Positions 16,857 to 26,095 are shown, counted from the first letter of the stretch. The stretch is DNA of 64,000 nt from Paenibacillus sp. FSL H8-0332 (GCF_037963835.1 NZ_CP150145.1:62001-126000); one strand, 5' to 3'. The notes: generated by a model not told the origin, from the sequence alone. Translations and numbers: made by a program.

Positions 16857-17584
16857 GAGCGATCATTGTCGAGGATGAAGTGCTGGCAAGACAGGAGCTT
16901 ACGTATCTGATTCAGACCCATAGTCAGTTCAAGATTGCGGCGGAATTCGAGGACGGGCTGGATGCGCTGAAGTATCTGCAGACGGATACGGTGGATGTGA
17001 TTTTCCTGGATATCAATATCCCTTCGATTGACGGGGTGCTGCTGGCCCATAATATCAGCCGGTTCGCGGTCAAGCCGTATATTGTGTTCATTACAGCCTA
17101 TAAGGAGCATGCCGCCGAGGCGTTCGAGATTGAAGCATTCGACTATATTCTGAAGCCTTACAGCGAGACGCGGATCAGAGCGATGCTGCAGAAGCTGGAA
17201 GGTGCCATCGCGGCCAGAAGCCGCCAGGGGGAAGAGGGGCCGGTGAAGCTGGGCAGCGATAAGGTCAATCTGTGGAAAAATGAAAAGATTATCGTCGTCG
17301 ATGCAGACGAGATCTATTATGCTTCGGCGCAGGAGAAAACAACGAGTGTGATCACCAAGGGGGAGGAATACAGCATGGCCCTAAGTATCAGCGAATTCCA
17401 TACCCGCCTGCCACAGGAGCAGTTCTTCCGCTGTCACCGCTCCTATCTCGTCAATCTGTCCAAAATCAAGGAAATCATCCCCTGGTTCAACAATACCTAT
17501 CTGCTTAGGCTGCGTGATCTGAATGTGGAGGTTCCAGTCAGCTGCAGCAAGGTGAAGGAATTCAGGCAGATTATGCGTCTCTAG
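16853..17584 (+). CDS. lytR: LytR/YpdB-type response regulator (LytTR DNA-binding domain)
   Basis: A 243-aa regulator. Receiver domain at 1-118 with the phosphoacceptor Asp in [12 protein letters not shown] (near residue 53) and the conserved Lys in YILKPYSE. LytTR DNA-binding domain at about 140-240 ([48 protein letters not shown]). The ATGA overlap with lytS implies coupled translation. LytTR proteins bind paired direct repeats; a matching pair lies just after this gene, ahead of the transporter. It most likely activates that transporter when LytS senses its ligand. Confidence 0.95.
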   Translation: MRAIIVEDEVLARQELTYLIQTHSQFKIAAEFEDGLDALKYLQTDTVDVIFLDINIPSIDGVLLAHNISRFAVKPYIVFITAYKEHAAEAFEIEAFDYILKPYSETRIRAMLQKLEGAIAARSRQGEEGPVKLGSDKVNLWKNEKIIVVDADEIYYASAQEKTTSVITKGEEYSMALSISEFHTRLPQEQFFRCHRSYLVNLSKIKEIIPWFNNTYLLRLRDLNVEVPVSCSKVKEFRQIMRL

Positions 17585-17585
17585 C

Positions 17586-17616
17586 GGCAGTTCATTCCCC
17601 GTCAGTGTCATCTCAT
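17586..17616 (+). promoter_or_regulatory. Predicted LytR/YpdB-type binding site (direct repeat, 21-bp spacing)
   Basis: GGCAGTTCAT at 17586-17595 and GTCATCTCAT at 17607-17616 are separated by 11 bases. As I recall it, the E. coli YpdB site is GGCATTTCAT-N11-GGCATTTCAT; the two half-sites here match at 9 and 8 of 10. The site lies 33 bases ahead of the likely -10 box. Confidence 0.7.
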
Positions 17617-17648
17617 TCCGGATTTCTCTCAGAAGGAGCTCCTTTCGC

Positions 17649-17654
17649 TACAAT
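17649..17654 (+). promoter_or_regulatory. -10 box of the YhjX-like transporter gene
   Basis: TACAAT with no recognisable -35 (CTCTCA at the expected place), which fits a promoter needing an activator bound at the direct repeats just upstream. Confidence 0.55.
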
Positions 17655-17707
17655 GAAGAGGCAAAGTAAGCCTTGAAGCGACTTCGAAAGAGAAAGAAGG
17701 AATCACC

Positions 17708-18958
17708 ATGACAACGACAATGACCAGTAAACGGTGGCTCATCGTACTAGGTACAGTAATTATGCAAATGGGACTCGGTACCATCTACACCTGGAGCCTG
17801 TTCAATGCACATCTTGTCAGTACATTTGGGTTTGAGCTTAGCTCAGTTTCGATAACGTTTTCTATTACCAGCTTTGCCTTGGCCTTCGCCACACTGTTCG
17901 CAGGCAAGCTGCAGGACCGGTTCGGTCTCCGCAGACTGACCGCAGCTTCCGGCATACTGCTGGGGCTGGGGCTGATTCTAAGCTCGCAGGCCAGTTCCCT
18001 GCCGATGTTCTACCTGCTGGCTGGCGTAGTGGTCGGATATGCGGACGGAACGGCGTATATTACTTCGCTGTCCAACCTGATGAAGTGGTTCCCGAAGAAT
18101 AAGGGACTGATCTCCGGGGTGTCCGTGGGTGCTTACGGAACGGGCAGTCTGATCTTCAAATACATCAACGGCGGCCTGATTGAATCGGCTGGGGTGTCGA
18201 ATGCTTTTCTATACTGGGGCCTGATGGTCATGATGATGATCCTCATCGGCTCGCTGCTGGTCCGGGAAGCTCCGGTAGCTGCACCAGTCATGGGCAATCA
18301 GAAGCTGGCCGCCTCCGGGACTGCACTTCTGCCTAAAGATTATACGGTAAAAGAAATGCTCCGTACGAAGGAAGCCTACCTGCTGTTCGTGATCTTCTTC
18401 ACCGCCTGCATGAGCGGCCTCTATCTGATCGGTATCGTAAAGGATATCGGTGTGCAGCTGGCGGGGATGGATGTGGCGACGGCGGCAAATGCTGTAGCGA
18501 TGATTGCTATTTTCAATACGGCCGGACGCCTGATTCTTGGCGCATTATCCGACCGGGTAAGCCGGACCAAGCTGATTAGTATCACGCTGGCGGTAACGGC
18601 TGCGGCGATGTTTATCCTCAGCTATGCCACACTGAGCTATGGCCTGTTCTTCGCCTGCGTGGCAGCCATCGCCTTCTGCTTCGGCGGTAACATTACCGTC
18701 TTCCCGGCGATTGTCAGTGACTTCTTCGGCCTGAAGAATCACAGCAAGAACTACGGCATCATCTATCAGGGCTTCGGGATCGGCGCGCTATCCGGTTCGT
18801 TCATCGCTGCCTTCCTCGGCGGGTTCAAGCCTACTTTTAACATCATCGGACTGCTGTGTATTCTGGCTTGCATCCTGGCGGTTTCGCTGCAGCCTCCGGT
18901 AGCCAGAGCAGCCAAAGCCAAGGGAATGAGCCTGAAGCCATCACGGCATACGGCTTAA
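17708..18958 (+). CDS. OFA-family MFS transporter, YhjX-like (probable pyruvate-linked)
   Basis: A 416-aa, 12-helix major facilitator of the oxalate/formate antiporter family. It tracks E. coli YhjX closely along its length: LGTIYTWSLFN, ASGILLGLG, LSNLMKWFPKNKGLISG, FFTACMSGLYLIG, FGGNITVFPAIVSDFFGL and SKNYGIIYQGFGIG. In E. coli, yhjX is the sole strong target of YpdA/YpdB. Finding the same pair of partners side by side argues for a conserved small-carboxylate-responsive module. The ATG has AAAGAAGGA upstream. Transport of pyruvate itself by YhjX is suspected rather than proven. Confidence 0.9.
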   Translation: MTTTMTSKRWLIVLGTVIMQMGLGTIYTWSLFNAHLVSTFGFELSSVSITFSITSFALAFATLFAGKLQDRFGLRRLTAASGILLGLGLILSSQASSLPMFYLLAGVVVGYADGTAYITSLSNLMKWFPKNKGLISGVSVGAYGTGSLIFKYINGGLIESAGVSNAFLYWGLMVMMMILIGSLLVREAPVAAPVMGNQKLAASGTALLPKDYTVKEMLRTKEAYLLFVIFFTACMSGLYLIGIVKDIGVQLAGMDVATAANAVAMIAIFNTAGRLILGALSDRVSRTKLISITLAVTAAAMFILSYATLSYGLFFACVAAIAFCFGGNITVFPAIVSDFFGLKNHSKNYGIIYQGFGIGALSGSFIAAFLGGFKPTFNIIGLLCILACILAVSLQPPVARAAKAKGMSLKPSRHTA

Positions 18959-19028
18959 GCCTATATCGACTTACGTCGGCTTAAGAGAAGCAAATAAGAG
19001 TAATATAGACAAAGAGAATAATTCGGAG

Positions 19029-19074
19029 AAGAGATGTCCTACGTCCGCGTTAGCGGGGGGGAGGTCTCTTTTTT
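19029..19074 (+). terminator. Terminator after the YhjX-like transporter gene
   Basis: AAGAGA and TCTCTT arms enclose further pairing (CCGC with GCGG) and are followed by a run of six T residues. Confidence 0.75.
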
Positions 19075-19110
19075 GTTGGGGGGTGGGGTGGAGTGGGGGG
19101 AGTGAGGTGG

Positions 19111-19440
19111 ATGGATGTGAAAAACTGAATAGGATGTGCTGGAGCGGGGTGAGGAGGGCGGATGTGTGTGGAAAACTAAATAGAATGTAGTTGCACGGGA
19201 GTGAGAGTGCGGAAGTGTCGAGGGCGAAGTGCCAAGTACTGTTGGTATCTTTCGCTAATGTTGCATTTATTACAACTTGGATTCGCACATCCCTAGTTGT
19301 TTGGTGAGATTGTTGCAGAGAATACAGGAATTAGCGTGCTTAGTCGCTTGGGTGAGAGGCAATCCTGCATTTCGTACAACAATTGATGAATTTGATTCCT
19401 TTTATAAGAGGAATGTTGTATTCTGTGCAGCAGTTTCAAT
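19111..19440. repeat. Intergenic array of about 52-bp units (type A x2, type B x4)
   Basis: Type A units (core GATGTGNNNNNAAAACTNAAT) have their AAAACT at 19120 and 19172, 52 bases apart. Four type B cores (imperfect palindromes like GTTGTATTCTGTGCAGCAG) start at 19260, 19312, 19364 and 19414, spaced 52, 52 and 50. The stretch between 19180 and 19255 is G/T-rich and degenerate. No protein-coding gene is seen between 18959 and 19546. Confidence 0.75.
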
Positions 19441-19452
19441 TGTTGTAACCAG

Positions 19453-19499
19453 AAAACAGGCATCCGGCAGAGCGGGTTCGCTCTACGGATGCCTGTTTG
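19453..19499 (-). terminator. Terminator of odhAB
   Basis: AAACAGGCATCCG pairs with CGGATGCCTGTTT around an inner GAGCG/CGCTC stem. The minus strand ends in TTTTC. It lies about 50 bases after the odhB stop. Confidence 0.88.
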
Positions 19500-19546
19500 T
19501 CTAGGACTATGTGTATAAGAAGGAGGAAAAAGCTGCGGAGGGAAGG

Positions 19547-20839
19547 TTAGCCTTCCAGCAGCAGGGATTCCGGGTCCTCCAGCAATTCCTTGACTCTAAC
19601 CAGGAAGCTGACCGCTTCTGAGCCGTCCACGATCCGGTGATCGTAGGACAAGGCGATGTACATCATCGGACGGTTGGCCGTCCGTTCCTCATCCAGCGCG
19701 ATTGGGCGCAGCTGGATCTTGTGCATGCCGAGAATGCCGACCTGCGGGGTGTTGAGGATCGGTGTGGACAGCAGGGAGCCGAACACTCCGCCGTTCGTGA
19801 TCGTGAAGGTACCGCCCTGAAGCTCCGGCAGGCTGAGCGTATTGGCGCGCGCCTTGGAGGCCAGCTCGCCGATCCGCCGCTCGATCTCAGGGAAGCTAAG
19901 CCGGTCGGCATCGCGGACGACTGGTACAACCAGGCCTTCCTTGGCAGCTACGGCAATGCCGATGTCATAATATTTCTTCAGCAGGAGATCTTCCCCGTCG
20001 ATCTCGGCATTCAGCATCGGGTAAGCTTTGAGCGCGCCGATGACGGCCTTGGTGAAGAAGGACATGAAGCCGAGCCCGACCTCGTGCTTCTCCTTGAAGG
20101 CATCCTTGCGGCGCTTGCGGATGTCGAGAATGGCGGTCATGTCCACCTCATTGAAGGTGGTCAGCATCGCGGCCGTCTGCTGCGCTTCGACCAGGCGGCT
20201 GGCAATCGTCAGCCGCCGCCGCGACATGCGCTTGCGCTCGGTGGCTTTGCCGTCCTCGGCGTGCGGCGCCTTGCCCGCTGCCGTCGGCGCGGGCTTCGCC
20301 GGCTCCGGCCGCGCAGCCGCCTGCGGCCCGGCTGCGCCATGACCATTCACATCGGCCTGACCGATCCGGCCGATTGGGTCGCGGGCACTGACCTCGCCGA
20401 GGTCGATGCCCCGCTCCCGCGCCAGCTTGCGCGCCCCCGGCGAAGCCAGGGCCGCAGTGCCAGCCGCCGCACCTTCGGCGGCGGCTGGAGCCGTTACAGC
20501 AGCGGCCGGTTCAGCCGCTGCTGCACTTGCGGCCGCTGCAGGCACGCTGCCGCTCTGCGGTGCGGCCGCTTCCGGCTTGCCGCCGCTGGCAGCACCCGCG
20601 GCGCTGCCGGCGCCGATGATGCCGATGGCTTCGCCAACGGCAACGTTCTCGCCCGCCTGGCGCAGGATGGAGGAGATGACGCCGTCCTCCTCCGCACTGA
20701 TCTCGAGATTGACCTTGTCGGTCTCAAGCTCGGCAAGCACATCCCCCTGGCCGACAGTGTCGCCTTCTTTAACCAGCCATTTGTAGATCGTTCCTTCGGA
20801 AATCGATTCGCCCAAATCGGGTACTTTTATCTCGGACAC
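19547..20839 (-). CDS. odhB: 2-oxoglutarate dehydrogenase E2 (dihydrolipoyllysine succinyltransferase)
   Basis: A 430-aa E2 core enzyme that passes succinyl from lipoate to CoA in the TCA cycle. Lipoyl domain at 1-75 with the lipoyl-lysine K42 in [11 protein letters not shown]; an Ala/Pro-rich linker (about 80-130); a peripheral-subunit binding domain at about 132-170 ([18 protein letters not shown]); another linker; and the catalytic domain from about 200 with the active-site motif [13 protein letters not shown] near the C-terminus. The GTG start has GGGGAGG 7 bases upstream. It follows odhA by 59 bases in one operon and precedes a terminator. The E3 gene is not in the window. Confidence 0.97.
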   Translation of the reverse strand: MSEIKVPDLGESISEGTIYKWLVKEGDTVGQGDVLAELETDKVNLEISAEEDGVISSILRQAGENVAVGEAIGIIGAGSAAGAASGGKPEAAAPQSGSVPAAAASAAAAEPAAAVTAPAAAEGAAAGTAALASPGARKLARERGIDLGEVSARDPIGRIGQADVNGHGAAGPQAAARPEPAKPAPTAAGKAPHAEDGKATERKRMSRRRLTIASRLVEAQQTAAMLTTFNEVDMTAILDIRKRRKDAFKEKHEVGLGFMSFFTKAVIGALKAYPMLNAEIDGEDLLLKKYYDIGIAVAAKEGLVVPVVRDADRLSFPEIERRIGELASKARANTLSLPELQGGTFTITNGGVFGSLLSTPILNTPQVGILGMHKIQLRPIALDEERTANRPMMYIALSYDHRIVDGSEAVSFLVRVKELLEDPESLLLEG

Positions 20840-20898
20840 AGGCCGTACCTCCCCAAATATAGTGGTGTGCGTGATATCGTATGACCGCCTTACTGTGC

Positions 20899-23766
20899 TC
20901 AGGAAGACGGTACAGGTGCTTGCACTGCAGCATTCAATTTCAGGGCTTCCCGGACAATGCGCCGCTGCTCGAAGCTGTGGACATCTGCGTAGCCGCTAGC
21001 CGGGCTGGAACGATCCGGACGGCCGATGTACTGGACGGTGACCTTCTGCGGTGCGATGGCGCGCAGCCGGGATTCGGCATACGTCCACCCGCCCATATTC
21101 TTCGGTTCCTCTTGTACCCAGACGATCTCCTCCAGAGAGCTGAAGCCGCTAAGGTGAGCGCCAATCTCGCGTTCCGGGAACGGATAGAGCTGTTCCATGC
21201 GCAAAATGTGCAGCCAGGAGAAGTCCTGTCCGCGTGTGGCCTCCAGCTCCGTCTGGAGATCGATGCCCACCTTGCCGCTGCATACCACGAGGCGCTTCAC
21301 TGCTTCCGGCTTACTGCCGAGCAGCGGCTCGGGAAGAACCGGCTGGAAGATGCCCGAAGCGAGATCCGCTCCGGCTGAGGTGCTGCGCGTGTTACGGATC
21401 AGGCTCTTCGGCGCCATGATAACCAGCGGCCGGGCATCCGGTTGTCCGCAGAGCGCGGCCTGACGGCGGAGCAGATGGAAATACTGCGCAGCACTGGTCA
21501 GGTTGGCTACAGTCCAGTTCTCCTCGGCGGAGAGCTGGAGGAACCGTTCCATTCTGCCGCTGGAGTGCTCCGGTCCTTGGCCTTCATAGCCGTGAGGCAG
21601 CAGGATTGTCAGGTTGCTGCGCTGTGTCCACTTGGCGCGTCCGGCAGAAATGAACTGGTCAATAATGACCTGAGCGGCATTGGCGAAGTCGCCGTATTGA
21701 GCCTCCCAGATGACGAAGGTCTCCGGTGCGAACACATTATAACCATATTCGAAGCCGAGGACAGAGGCCTCGGACAGCGGACTGTTGTAGACGCCGAATG
21801 AAGCGGCGGCATCACTCAGCTGATGCAGCGGAGCATAGAGTTCACCGTTCTCGCTGTCATGCAGCACCAGATGACGGTGGGCGAAGGTGCCGCGCTGTGA
21901 ATCCTGTCCGCTGAGGCGGATCGGCGTGCCATCCTTCAGGATGGTAGCGAAGGCAAGCGTCTCTGCCAGTGCCCAGTCCACCCGCTCTCCGTCATTCAGT
22001 GCATCCTTGCGGCGCTGCAATATCCGTTCCAGCTTCGGATAGACCTTGAAGCCGGCCGGTACGCGCAGCAGCTCGCGGTTAATCTCCTGCAGACCGGCCA
22101 GCGGGAAGGCATTCGGACGCTTCTGGGGACTGTCGTTATCCAGCGCGACGGCGGTTTTGGATTCCGCATTCTTCTGCTTGCCTTCCTTCATCTGATCGAA
22201 GGCCTGCTGAAGGACACTCTCCGCCTCGGCAATCATGTTCGTTACATCATCGGCTGTAATTACCTTCTCGCGCTCCAGGCGTTCTGCATAAGCGCGGTAT
22301 ACAGTAGGGTGGTTCCGCACCTTGCCGTATACAATCGGCTGTGTAGTCTCGGGATCATCCATTTCATTATGCCCGTGGCGGCGGTAGCCGATCAGATCAA
22401 TCAGGAAGTCCTTCTTGAACATATGGCGGTAAGCGCAGGCCAGACGGACTGCGGCAATACAAGCTTCAGGGTCATCGGCATTGACATGCACGACCGGGAT
22501 CTCATACCCTTTGGCCAAGTCGCTGGCATAATGGGTGGAGCGGGAATCTTCGCTCTCTGTGGTGAAGCCGATCCGGTTATTGACGATAATATGCACGGTA
22601 CCGCCATTCTGATAACCCTGCAATTTGCCGATATTAAGCGTCTCAGCGACAATGCCCTCTCCAGGGAAGGCGGCATCGCCGTGCATCAGCACAGCCATGG
22701 CCTTGCTTGTATTCAGCTTAGGCATTCCCGGAGCGTTGCGCTCTTCCTGTGCAGCACGTGTGAAGCCCTCAACTACAGGATTGACGAATTCTAGATGACT
22801 CGGGTTATTCGCAAGCGTGATCCGGGTGCGCACGGTCTCGCCTTCGCGGACGGCACGGTCAGCCCCGAGATGATACTTCACATCACCGCTCCAGCCGTAG
22901 GTCACGCCCATGGAGCCTTCTGAAGGGAACAGCTCTTTGTTCGGCGAGTGATGGAATTCCGAGAAAATAATATCATAAGGCTTGCCCAGAATATGAGCCA
23001 GCACATTAAGTCTTCCACGGTGGGCCATGCCCATCAGAATATGCTCTGCGCCATCATGCGCGGCGGCGCGGACAATCTCATCCAGCATCGGCACAAGGGC
23101 GTCATTGCCCTCCAGGCTGAAGCGCTTCTGGCCGACGAAGGTCTTGTGCAGGAAGGTCTCGAAATGCTCCACCTGGATCAGCCGCTTCAACAGCTCTTTA
23201 CGCTCTGTATTATTCAGCGGGGCAGGGGAGGTCATGGATTCCGCCTGGCTGTTGAGCCAGCGCAGCTCGCGTTCATCATGTACATGCCCGAATTCATAGG
23301 CGATGGTCTGGGTATAGGCCTGGCGCATTCTGTGGACGGCATCCATCGCGGTATGCACATCCGCAGGGGCATTATCCCAGATCAGCGAAGCGGGCAGTGC
23401 ATTAAGATCCTCGCGGGTAAGCTCGTAGGTCTCCAGCTCCAGCCATTTGGCCATCGGGTTCGTGCTGCGCTCCAGCGGGTCAATGTCTGCGGCCATATGG
23501 CCATATATACGAATATTGGCGATCAGCTTCGAGGCCTTGACGGCCTTTTTGAGCCACTGCGCATCTGCGGATACGGCAGGCCTTGGAGCCCTCTCGGCAT
23601 CGGGTGCCAGTGGAGGGGGGCCGGATACGGTGAAGAGATCGCGGTAATGTTGTTCAACAGAAGAGGGGTCCTTGACAAATTGCTCATATCTTTCTTGGAT
23701 GTAGCCCAGGTTGGGGCCGTAGTATTTGCTCCATACTGTGTCGTTATAGGGCTCTTTGACTGCCAT
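20899..23766 (-). CDS. odhA: 2-oxoglutarate dehydrogenase E1 component
   Basis: A 955-aa thiamine-diphosphate enzyme that decarboxylates 2-oxoglutarate and loads succinyl onto the E2 lipoyl group. Length matches B. subtilis OdhA. Visible marks are the [20 protein letters not shown] block, the ThDP-binding region ([18 protein letters not shown] and [10 protein letters not shown]), the substrate-site histidines ([17 protein letters not shown]) and the C-terminal transketolase-like part ([20 protein letters not shown]). ATG with AGGAGGA 7 bases upstream. First gene of the odhAB operon. No CcpA-type site was identified in the upstream gap. Confidence 0.97.
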   Translation of the reverse strand: MAVKEPYNDTVWSKYYGPNLGYIQERYEQFVKDPSSVEQHYRDLFTVSGPPPLAPDAERAPRPAVSADAQWLKKAVKASKLIANIRIYGHMAADIDPLERSTNPMAKWLELETYELTREDLNALPASLIWDNAPADVHTAMDAVHRMRQAYTQTIAYEFGHVHDERELRWLNSQAESMTSPAPLNNTERKELLKRLIQVEHFETFLHKTFVGQKRFSLEGNDALVPMLDEIVRAAAHDGAEHILMGMAHRGRLNVLAHILGKPYDIIFSEFHHSPNKELFPSEGSMGVTYGWSGDVKYHLGADRAVREGETVRTRITLANNPSHLEFVNPVVEGFTRAAQEERNAPGMPKLNTSKAMAVLMHGDAAFPGEGIVAETLNIGKLQGYQNGGTVHIIVNNRIGFTTESEDSRSTHYASDLAKGYEIPVVHVNADDPEACIAAVRLACAYRHMFKKDFLIDLIGYRRHGHNEMDDPETTQPIVYGKVRNHPTVYRAYAERLEREKVITADDVTNMIAEAESVLQQAFDQMKEGKQKNAESKTAVALDNDSPQKRPNAFPLAGLQEINRELLRVPAGFKVYPKLERILQRRKDALNDGERVDWALAETLAFATILKDGTPIRLSGQDSQRGTFAHRHLVLHDSENGELYAPLHQLSDAAASFGVYNSPLSEASVLGFEYGYNVFAPETFVIWEAQYGDFANAAQVIIDQFISAGRAKWTQRSNLTILLPHGYEGQGPEHSSGRMERFLQLSAEENWTVANLTSAAQYFHLLRRQAALCGQPDARPLVIMAPKSLIRNTRSTSAGADLASGIFQPVLPEPLLGSKPEAVKRLVVCSGKVGIDLQTELEATRGQDFSWLHILRMEQLYPFPEREIGAHLSGFSSLEEIVWVQEEPKNMGGWTYAESRLRAIAPQKVTVQYIGRPDRSSPASGYADVHSFEQRRIVREALKLNAAVQAPVPSS

Positions 23767-24000
23767 GAATAGGTCCTCCTAACGGATAAACTCCACGCGA
23801 GGCATCCAGTGTGCCACTTGGCGGAGCTGCAAATGTTTGCGGTTTCATTCTCATCCTATTGTGCTACTTTCCGGCGGGGTAATCAATTCATACTTTCGGT
23901 CAATCCGTTCGCAATTTGGCATGATTCATTACAGTATTCATACGGAACTATCATAAATAGAAATAATTCATTTATATATGGACGCACTTAAGAATTGAAA
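23767..24000. other. odhA upstream region
   Basis: About 230 bases without a gene. It must contain the odhA promoter on the minus strand, but I see no clear -35/-10 pair; TTGACC at about 23890-23895 (minus strand) lacks a matching -10. Confidence 0.4.
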
Positions 24001-24140
24001 CGAAGCTGGACCGTCGCTGCGGTGAACATTTGGACCTCCGGCCGCTGTTGTATTTGAATTTCCTAATTTGAACCGCTCTTCGCGGTAGAAATCCAAATAC
24101 AAAGGCGGACGCTGCCGCTCCTCCAGTTCCAAATTTCCCC
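24001..24140. repeat. Dispersed palindromic element, full copy
   Basis: An inverted repeat with arms around 24048-24062 (TTGTATTTGAATTTC) and 24087-24101 (GAAATCCAAATACAA), one mismatch, enclosing a GC-rich loop. Outer flanks also pair in part (ATTTGGACCTCCGGCCGC with GGCGGACGCTGCCGCTCCTCC and TCCAAAT). Related sequence occurs at 12367-12402 and 29290-29440. It could form a long hairpin. Confidence 0.65.
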
Positions 24141-24421
24141 TCCGCTTCTTTTGCTTTTTGTTATTTCTTTAGTGCTTTCAAAATATAAACTCACATAACT
24201 CTCCGTTATATATACAAATGGGTAATTGTCTCTATACGATGGTGCGTGCAGCGGTAAGCCGGGGCGGTTAGAGTTCCCTTTAGTATATTTAAACTATTAC
24301 ATAGGGTTTGAACTTGGAACTGGAAATATTTATACAAGCTGCTGGCAATTTCAGCTAAGTTTCCTCACATTTTAACATAAAAAAATTCCAGAAAACGACA
24401 CACTAATCGCGTATGATCTTG

Positions 24422-24427
24422 TATAAT
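24422..24427 (+). promoter_or_regulatory. Candidate -10 box for the riboswitch-sinI transcript
   Basis: TATAAT about 65 bases before the riboswitch aptamer. No clear -35 box. The region from 24141 to 24420 is AT-rich and shows no gene; AACGACACA near 24400 weakly resembles a Spo0A box. Confidence 0.5.
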
Positions 24428-24490
24428 GTTATTGCGGAGAACGGTTTCATCGATTCTTGCCAGATCCTTTCATGATGGAAAGGGTCCAGT

Positions 24491-24588
24491 AAAAGGTAAA
24501 CCTGCCGAAAGACAGGGGCACAAAGTCTCGGATCTAAAGTAGAAATACTACAAAGTAGCAATACTACTATGATGGCCGGACTGCCTGG
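24491..24588 (+). promoter_or_regulatory. Cyclic di-GMP-I (GEMM-I) riboswitch upstream of sinI
   Basis: The order and wording of conserved blocks match the class: AGGTAAACC, a stem capped by a GAAA tetraloop (CCTGCCGAAAGACAGG), GGGGCACAAAGTC (class: GGGACGCAAAGCC), the tetraloop-receptor pair TCTAAAG and TATGATGG, and the closing GGCCGGACTGCC. The P2 arm is extended by TAG-rich pairing. The sinI ribosome site begins 15 bases after the aptamer. A hairpin just upstream (GATCCTTTC / GAAAGGGTC, 24465-24485) includes TCCTTT, which could pair with the sinI AGGAGG; that would give translational control. Direction of control is not determined. Confidence 0.85.
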
Positions 24589-24616
24589 GGACGCGAAAAT
24601 TCTAGGAGGAGATTTC

Positions 24617-24766
24617 TTGGATATGTCCAACCAGGGGAATAACGAGTTGCAGGCAGTAGATCTGGATTTGGAATGGGTAGACTTGCTGATGTCTGCCAAG
24701 CAGGCGGGGATCGCGGCAGAGGATATCCGCCGGTTTCTAAGCGAAAAGGCACTCCAGGCGATGTAA
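24617..24766 (+). CDS. sinI: SinI-family anti-repressor
   Basis: A 49-aa protein whose core DLEWVDLLMSAKQAGIAAED followed by IRRFLSEKAL is a SinI domain (B. subtilis: LDQEWVELMKEAKEANISPE). SinI binds SinR and lifts its repression of biofilm matrix genes. The TTG at 24617 is chosen because TAGGAGGA lies 6-7 bases before it; ATG 24623 is a possible alternative. It is preceded by a c-di-GMP-I riboswitch and faces sinR, whereas in B. subtilis sinI and sinR form one co-directional operon. That split gives sinI its own second-messenger input. Confidence 0.9.
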   Translation: MDMSNQGNNELQAVDLDLEWVDLLMSAKQAGIAAEDIRRFLSEKALQAM

Positions 24767-24789
24767 GGGCGGTCATCATTGTTCGGATA

Positions 24790-24836
24790 CATACAGAAAA
24801 GGCACAGCGGCCGGTACGCTGTGCCTTTTCTGTATG
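24790..24836. terminator. Terminator between convergent sinI and sinR
   Basis: A perfect 20-bp stem (CATACAGAAAAGGCACAGCG and its complement) with a 7-base loop. Symmetrical, so it can serve both directions. Confidence 0.85.
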
Positions 24837-24911
24837 CCTTTGAAAGGATGCCTTCGCCGAAGGTGGCCTCCCTGCCAAGTGAAGTCTTCCCGGCGGCATA
24901 CAATACTACGT

Positions 24912-25256
24912 CTAGTTGTCCTTTTGATCCATACGCCATTTCTGGTAATCGAGGAACTCCTTGAATTCCCGTTTGCTTATACCGGAGGCCATGGCCTCCT
25001 GAACCAGCCGGAACCATTCCCCGTCCAGAGCCTGTTCTTCCGTCTCTGCCAGCCCGCCATACAGCAGTGCATGAATGGATACCTGAAGCGCGTCAGCGAT
25101 TTTTTCGATGAATTGAATGGAGGGGTTGGATTGAATGTTCCGTTCCACATTACTGAGGTATGATTTCGCCACATCAGCCTTATCCGCAAGCTCGGATAAC
25201 GAATAGCCCTTCTCCAGCCGGAGTTTGTGGATGCGGCTTCCCATAGTATCTGACAC
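24912..25256 (-). CDS. sinR: SinR-family master regulator of biofilm genes
   Basis: A 114-aa DNA-binding protein closely like B. subtilis SinR: Xre-type HTH at residues 6-62 (KLRLEKGYSLSELADKADVA, then KSYLSNVERN, PSIQFIEKIADAL) and a C-terminal SinI-interaction helix pair (LDGEWFRLVQEAMASGISKR, EFKEFLDYQKWR). It should repress the matrix operon just upstream, where two near-perfect SinR palindromes lie. The GTG start has GGAGGG 10 bases upstream; the next ATG (MGSR) has no ribosome site. The leader between it and the tasA-like gene holds a dispersed repeat element. Confidence 0.95.
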   Translation of the reverse strand: MSDTMGSRIHKLRLEKGYSLSELADKADVAKSYLSNVERNIQSNPSIQFIEKIADALQVSIHALLYGGLAETEEQALDGEWFRLVQEAMASGISKREFKEFLDYQKWRMDQKDN

Positions 25257-25284
25257 GATTACAACGCCCTCCGTACTTTTTTGG

Positions 25285-25385
25285 TAAAAGATAAGAATTT
25301 ATATGCTTCGCGCTATACATTCTCCTTATCTTTCTCGCTGAAACGGCACCGCCCTTTAAAGGGACAGTAAAGCCGTTTCCATTTG
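25285..25385. repeat. Dispersed element of about 100 bp, copy 1
   Basis: TAAAAGATAAGAATTTATAT, GCTTCGCGCTATA, CTCGCTGAAACGG, CCTTTAAAGG and GCCGTTTCCA occur here in the same order as at 36762-36858. Internal pairing (AGATAA with TTATCT; GAAACGG with CCGTTTC) predicts a two-hairpin fold. Confidence 0.8.
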
Positions 25386-25448
25386 TAAGTATAACAAAAA
25401 TCCGCAAATCGGACAAAATTCATTGAACCCGGCAGCCGGGAGAAAAGG

Positions 25449-25487
25449 AAAAGGCACACCCGGCCCGGTTGGGGAAGGATGTGCCGT
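25449..25487 (-). terminator. Terminator of the tapA-like/sipW/tasA-like operon
   Basis: GGCACA and TGTGCC arms with partial inner pairing. The minus strand continues TTTTCCTTTT. It starts about 20 bases after the stop of the last gene. Confidence 0.8.
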
Positions 25488-25504
25488 CTTCATGGATTGC
25501 TGAC

Positions 25505-26095
25505 CTACTTGGCTTCTCCCAGTCCTTGAAGTGCATCGAAGGTCCAGTTCAGAGCTAAGCCGTCACCCTGAAAAATGTTCTGATCGAGCGTGTTGTCTAC
25601 GAATTCGAAAGCGATCTTGAAGGTCTTGGACCCGGCGGCGGCAATCCCTCCTGGCAGTACGCCTGCTGCTACGAGATCGTAGCTGGGGGTATTCTTCAGA
25701 TCCTTCAGGGAGATCTCGGACAGCACATGACCGCTTAGTGAACCGCCGGTGTACGTACTATCTAGGAGCTTGACCTTGAAGTGGTCTCCGAGATCCTGGC
25801 CCGCGTTATCACCCATGGCATCGGTCACGGTGTAAGTGGTGGCAAGCTTGAGGAGCTTGATATCCAGTGTGCCGTCATTGGACAAGGTGAAGGTGCGGAC
25901 GGTGTAGTCTCCCGGCTTCAGATTCGTCAGCGCTACCGGAGTATTGAAGGAAGAGCCGAGCTTCAGCGTACCTGCGGCGAAGGTTGCCGTGCTGGTGGCT
26001 GTGGAGCTGAAGTAAGCGAAGGTGCCCCCGCCGATTAAAGACAAACCCAGTGCTGCCGATGCTACGCCAAGACCCAATGTTTTTTTGATACCCAT
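25505..26095 (-). CDS. TasA/CalY (camelysin) family matrix protein 1
   Basis: A 196-aa secreted protein with the family N-terminus (MGIKKTLGLGVASAALGLSL, then IGGGTFAYFSSTATSTATFA): a signal peptide of the kind cut by SipW and the conserved GTFAYFS and FAAGTLKL motifs. The mature part has the jellyroll-like pattern of TasA fibre subunits (NLKPGDYTVRTFTLSNDGTL). Length fits the CalY/TasA proteins of the B. cereus group rather than B. subtilis TasA (261 aa). It is last in the operon, before a terminator. A protease label (M73) is historical; a structural fibre role is more likely. Confidence 0.92.
   Translation of the reverse strand: MGIKKTLGLGVASAALGLSLIGGGTFAYFSSTATSTATFAAGTLKLGSSFNTPVALTNLKPGDYTVRTFTLSNDGTLDIKLLKLATTYTVTDAMGDNAGQDLGDHFKVKLLDSTYTGGSLSGHVLSEISLKDLKNTPSYDLVAAGVLPGGIAAAGSKTFKIAFEFVDNTLDQNIFQGDGLALNWTFDALQGLGEAK

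Noticed and set aside
19637..23772. Long plus-strand frames across odhA and odhB
   Set aside because: Antisense shadows of two well-recognised enzymes with intact motifs.
24395..24410. A Spo0A box upstream of sinI
   Set aside because: AACGACACA matches only part of the reversed consensus (TTCGACAAA); too weak to annotate.
24403..25017. A 204-codon minus-strand frame over sinI
   Set aside because: It runs antisense to the riboswitch, sinI and the terminator hairpin, and shows no protein-like pattern.
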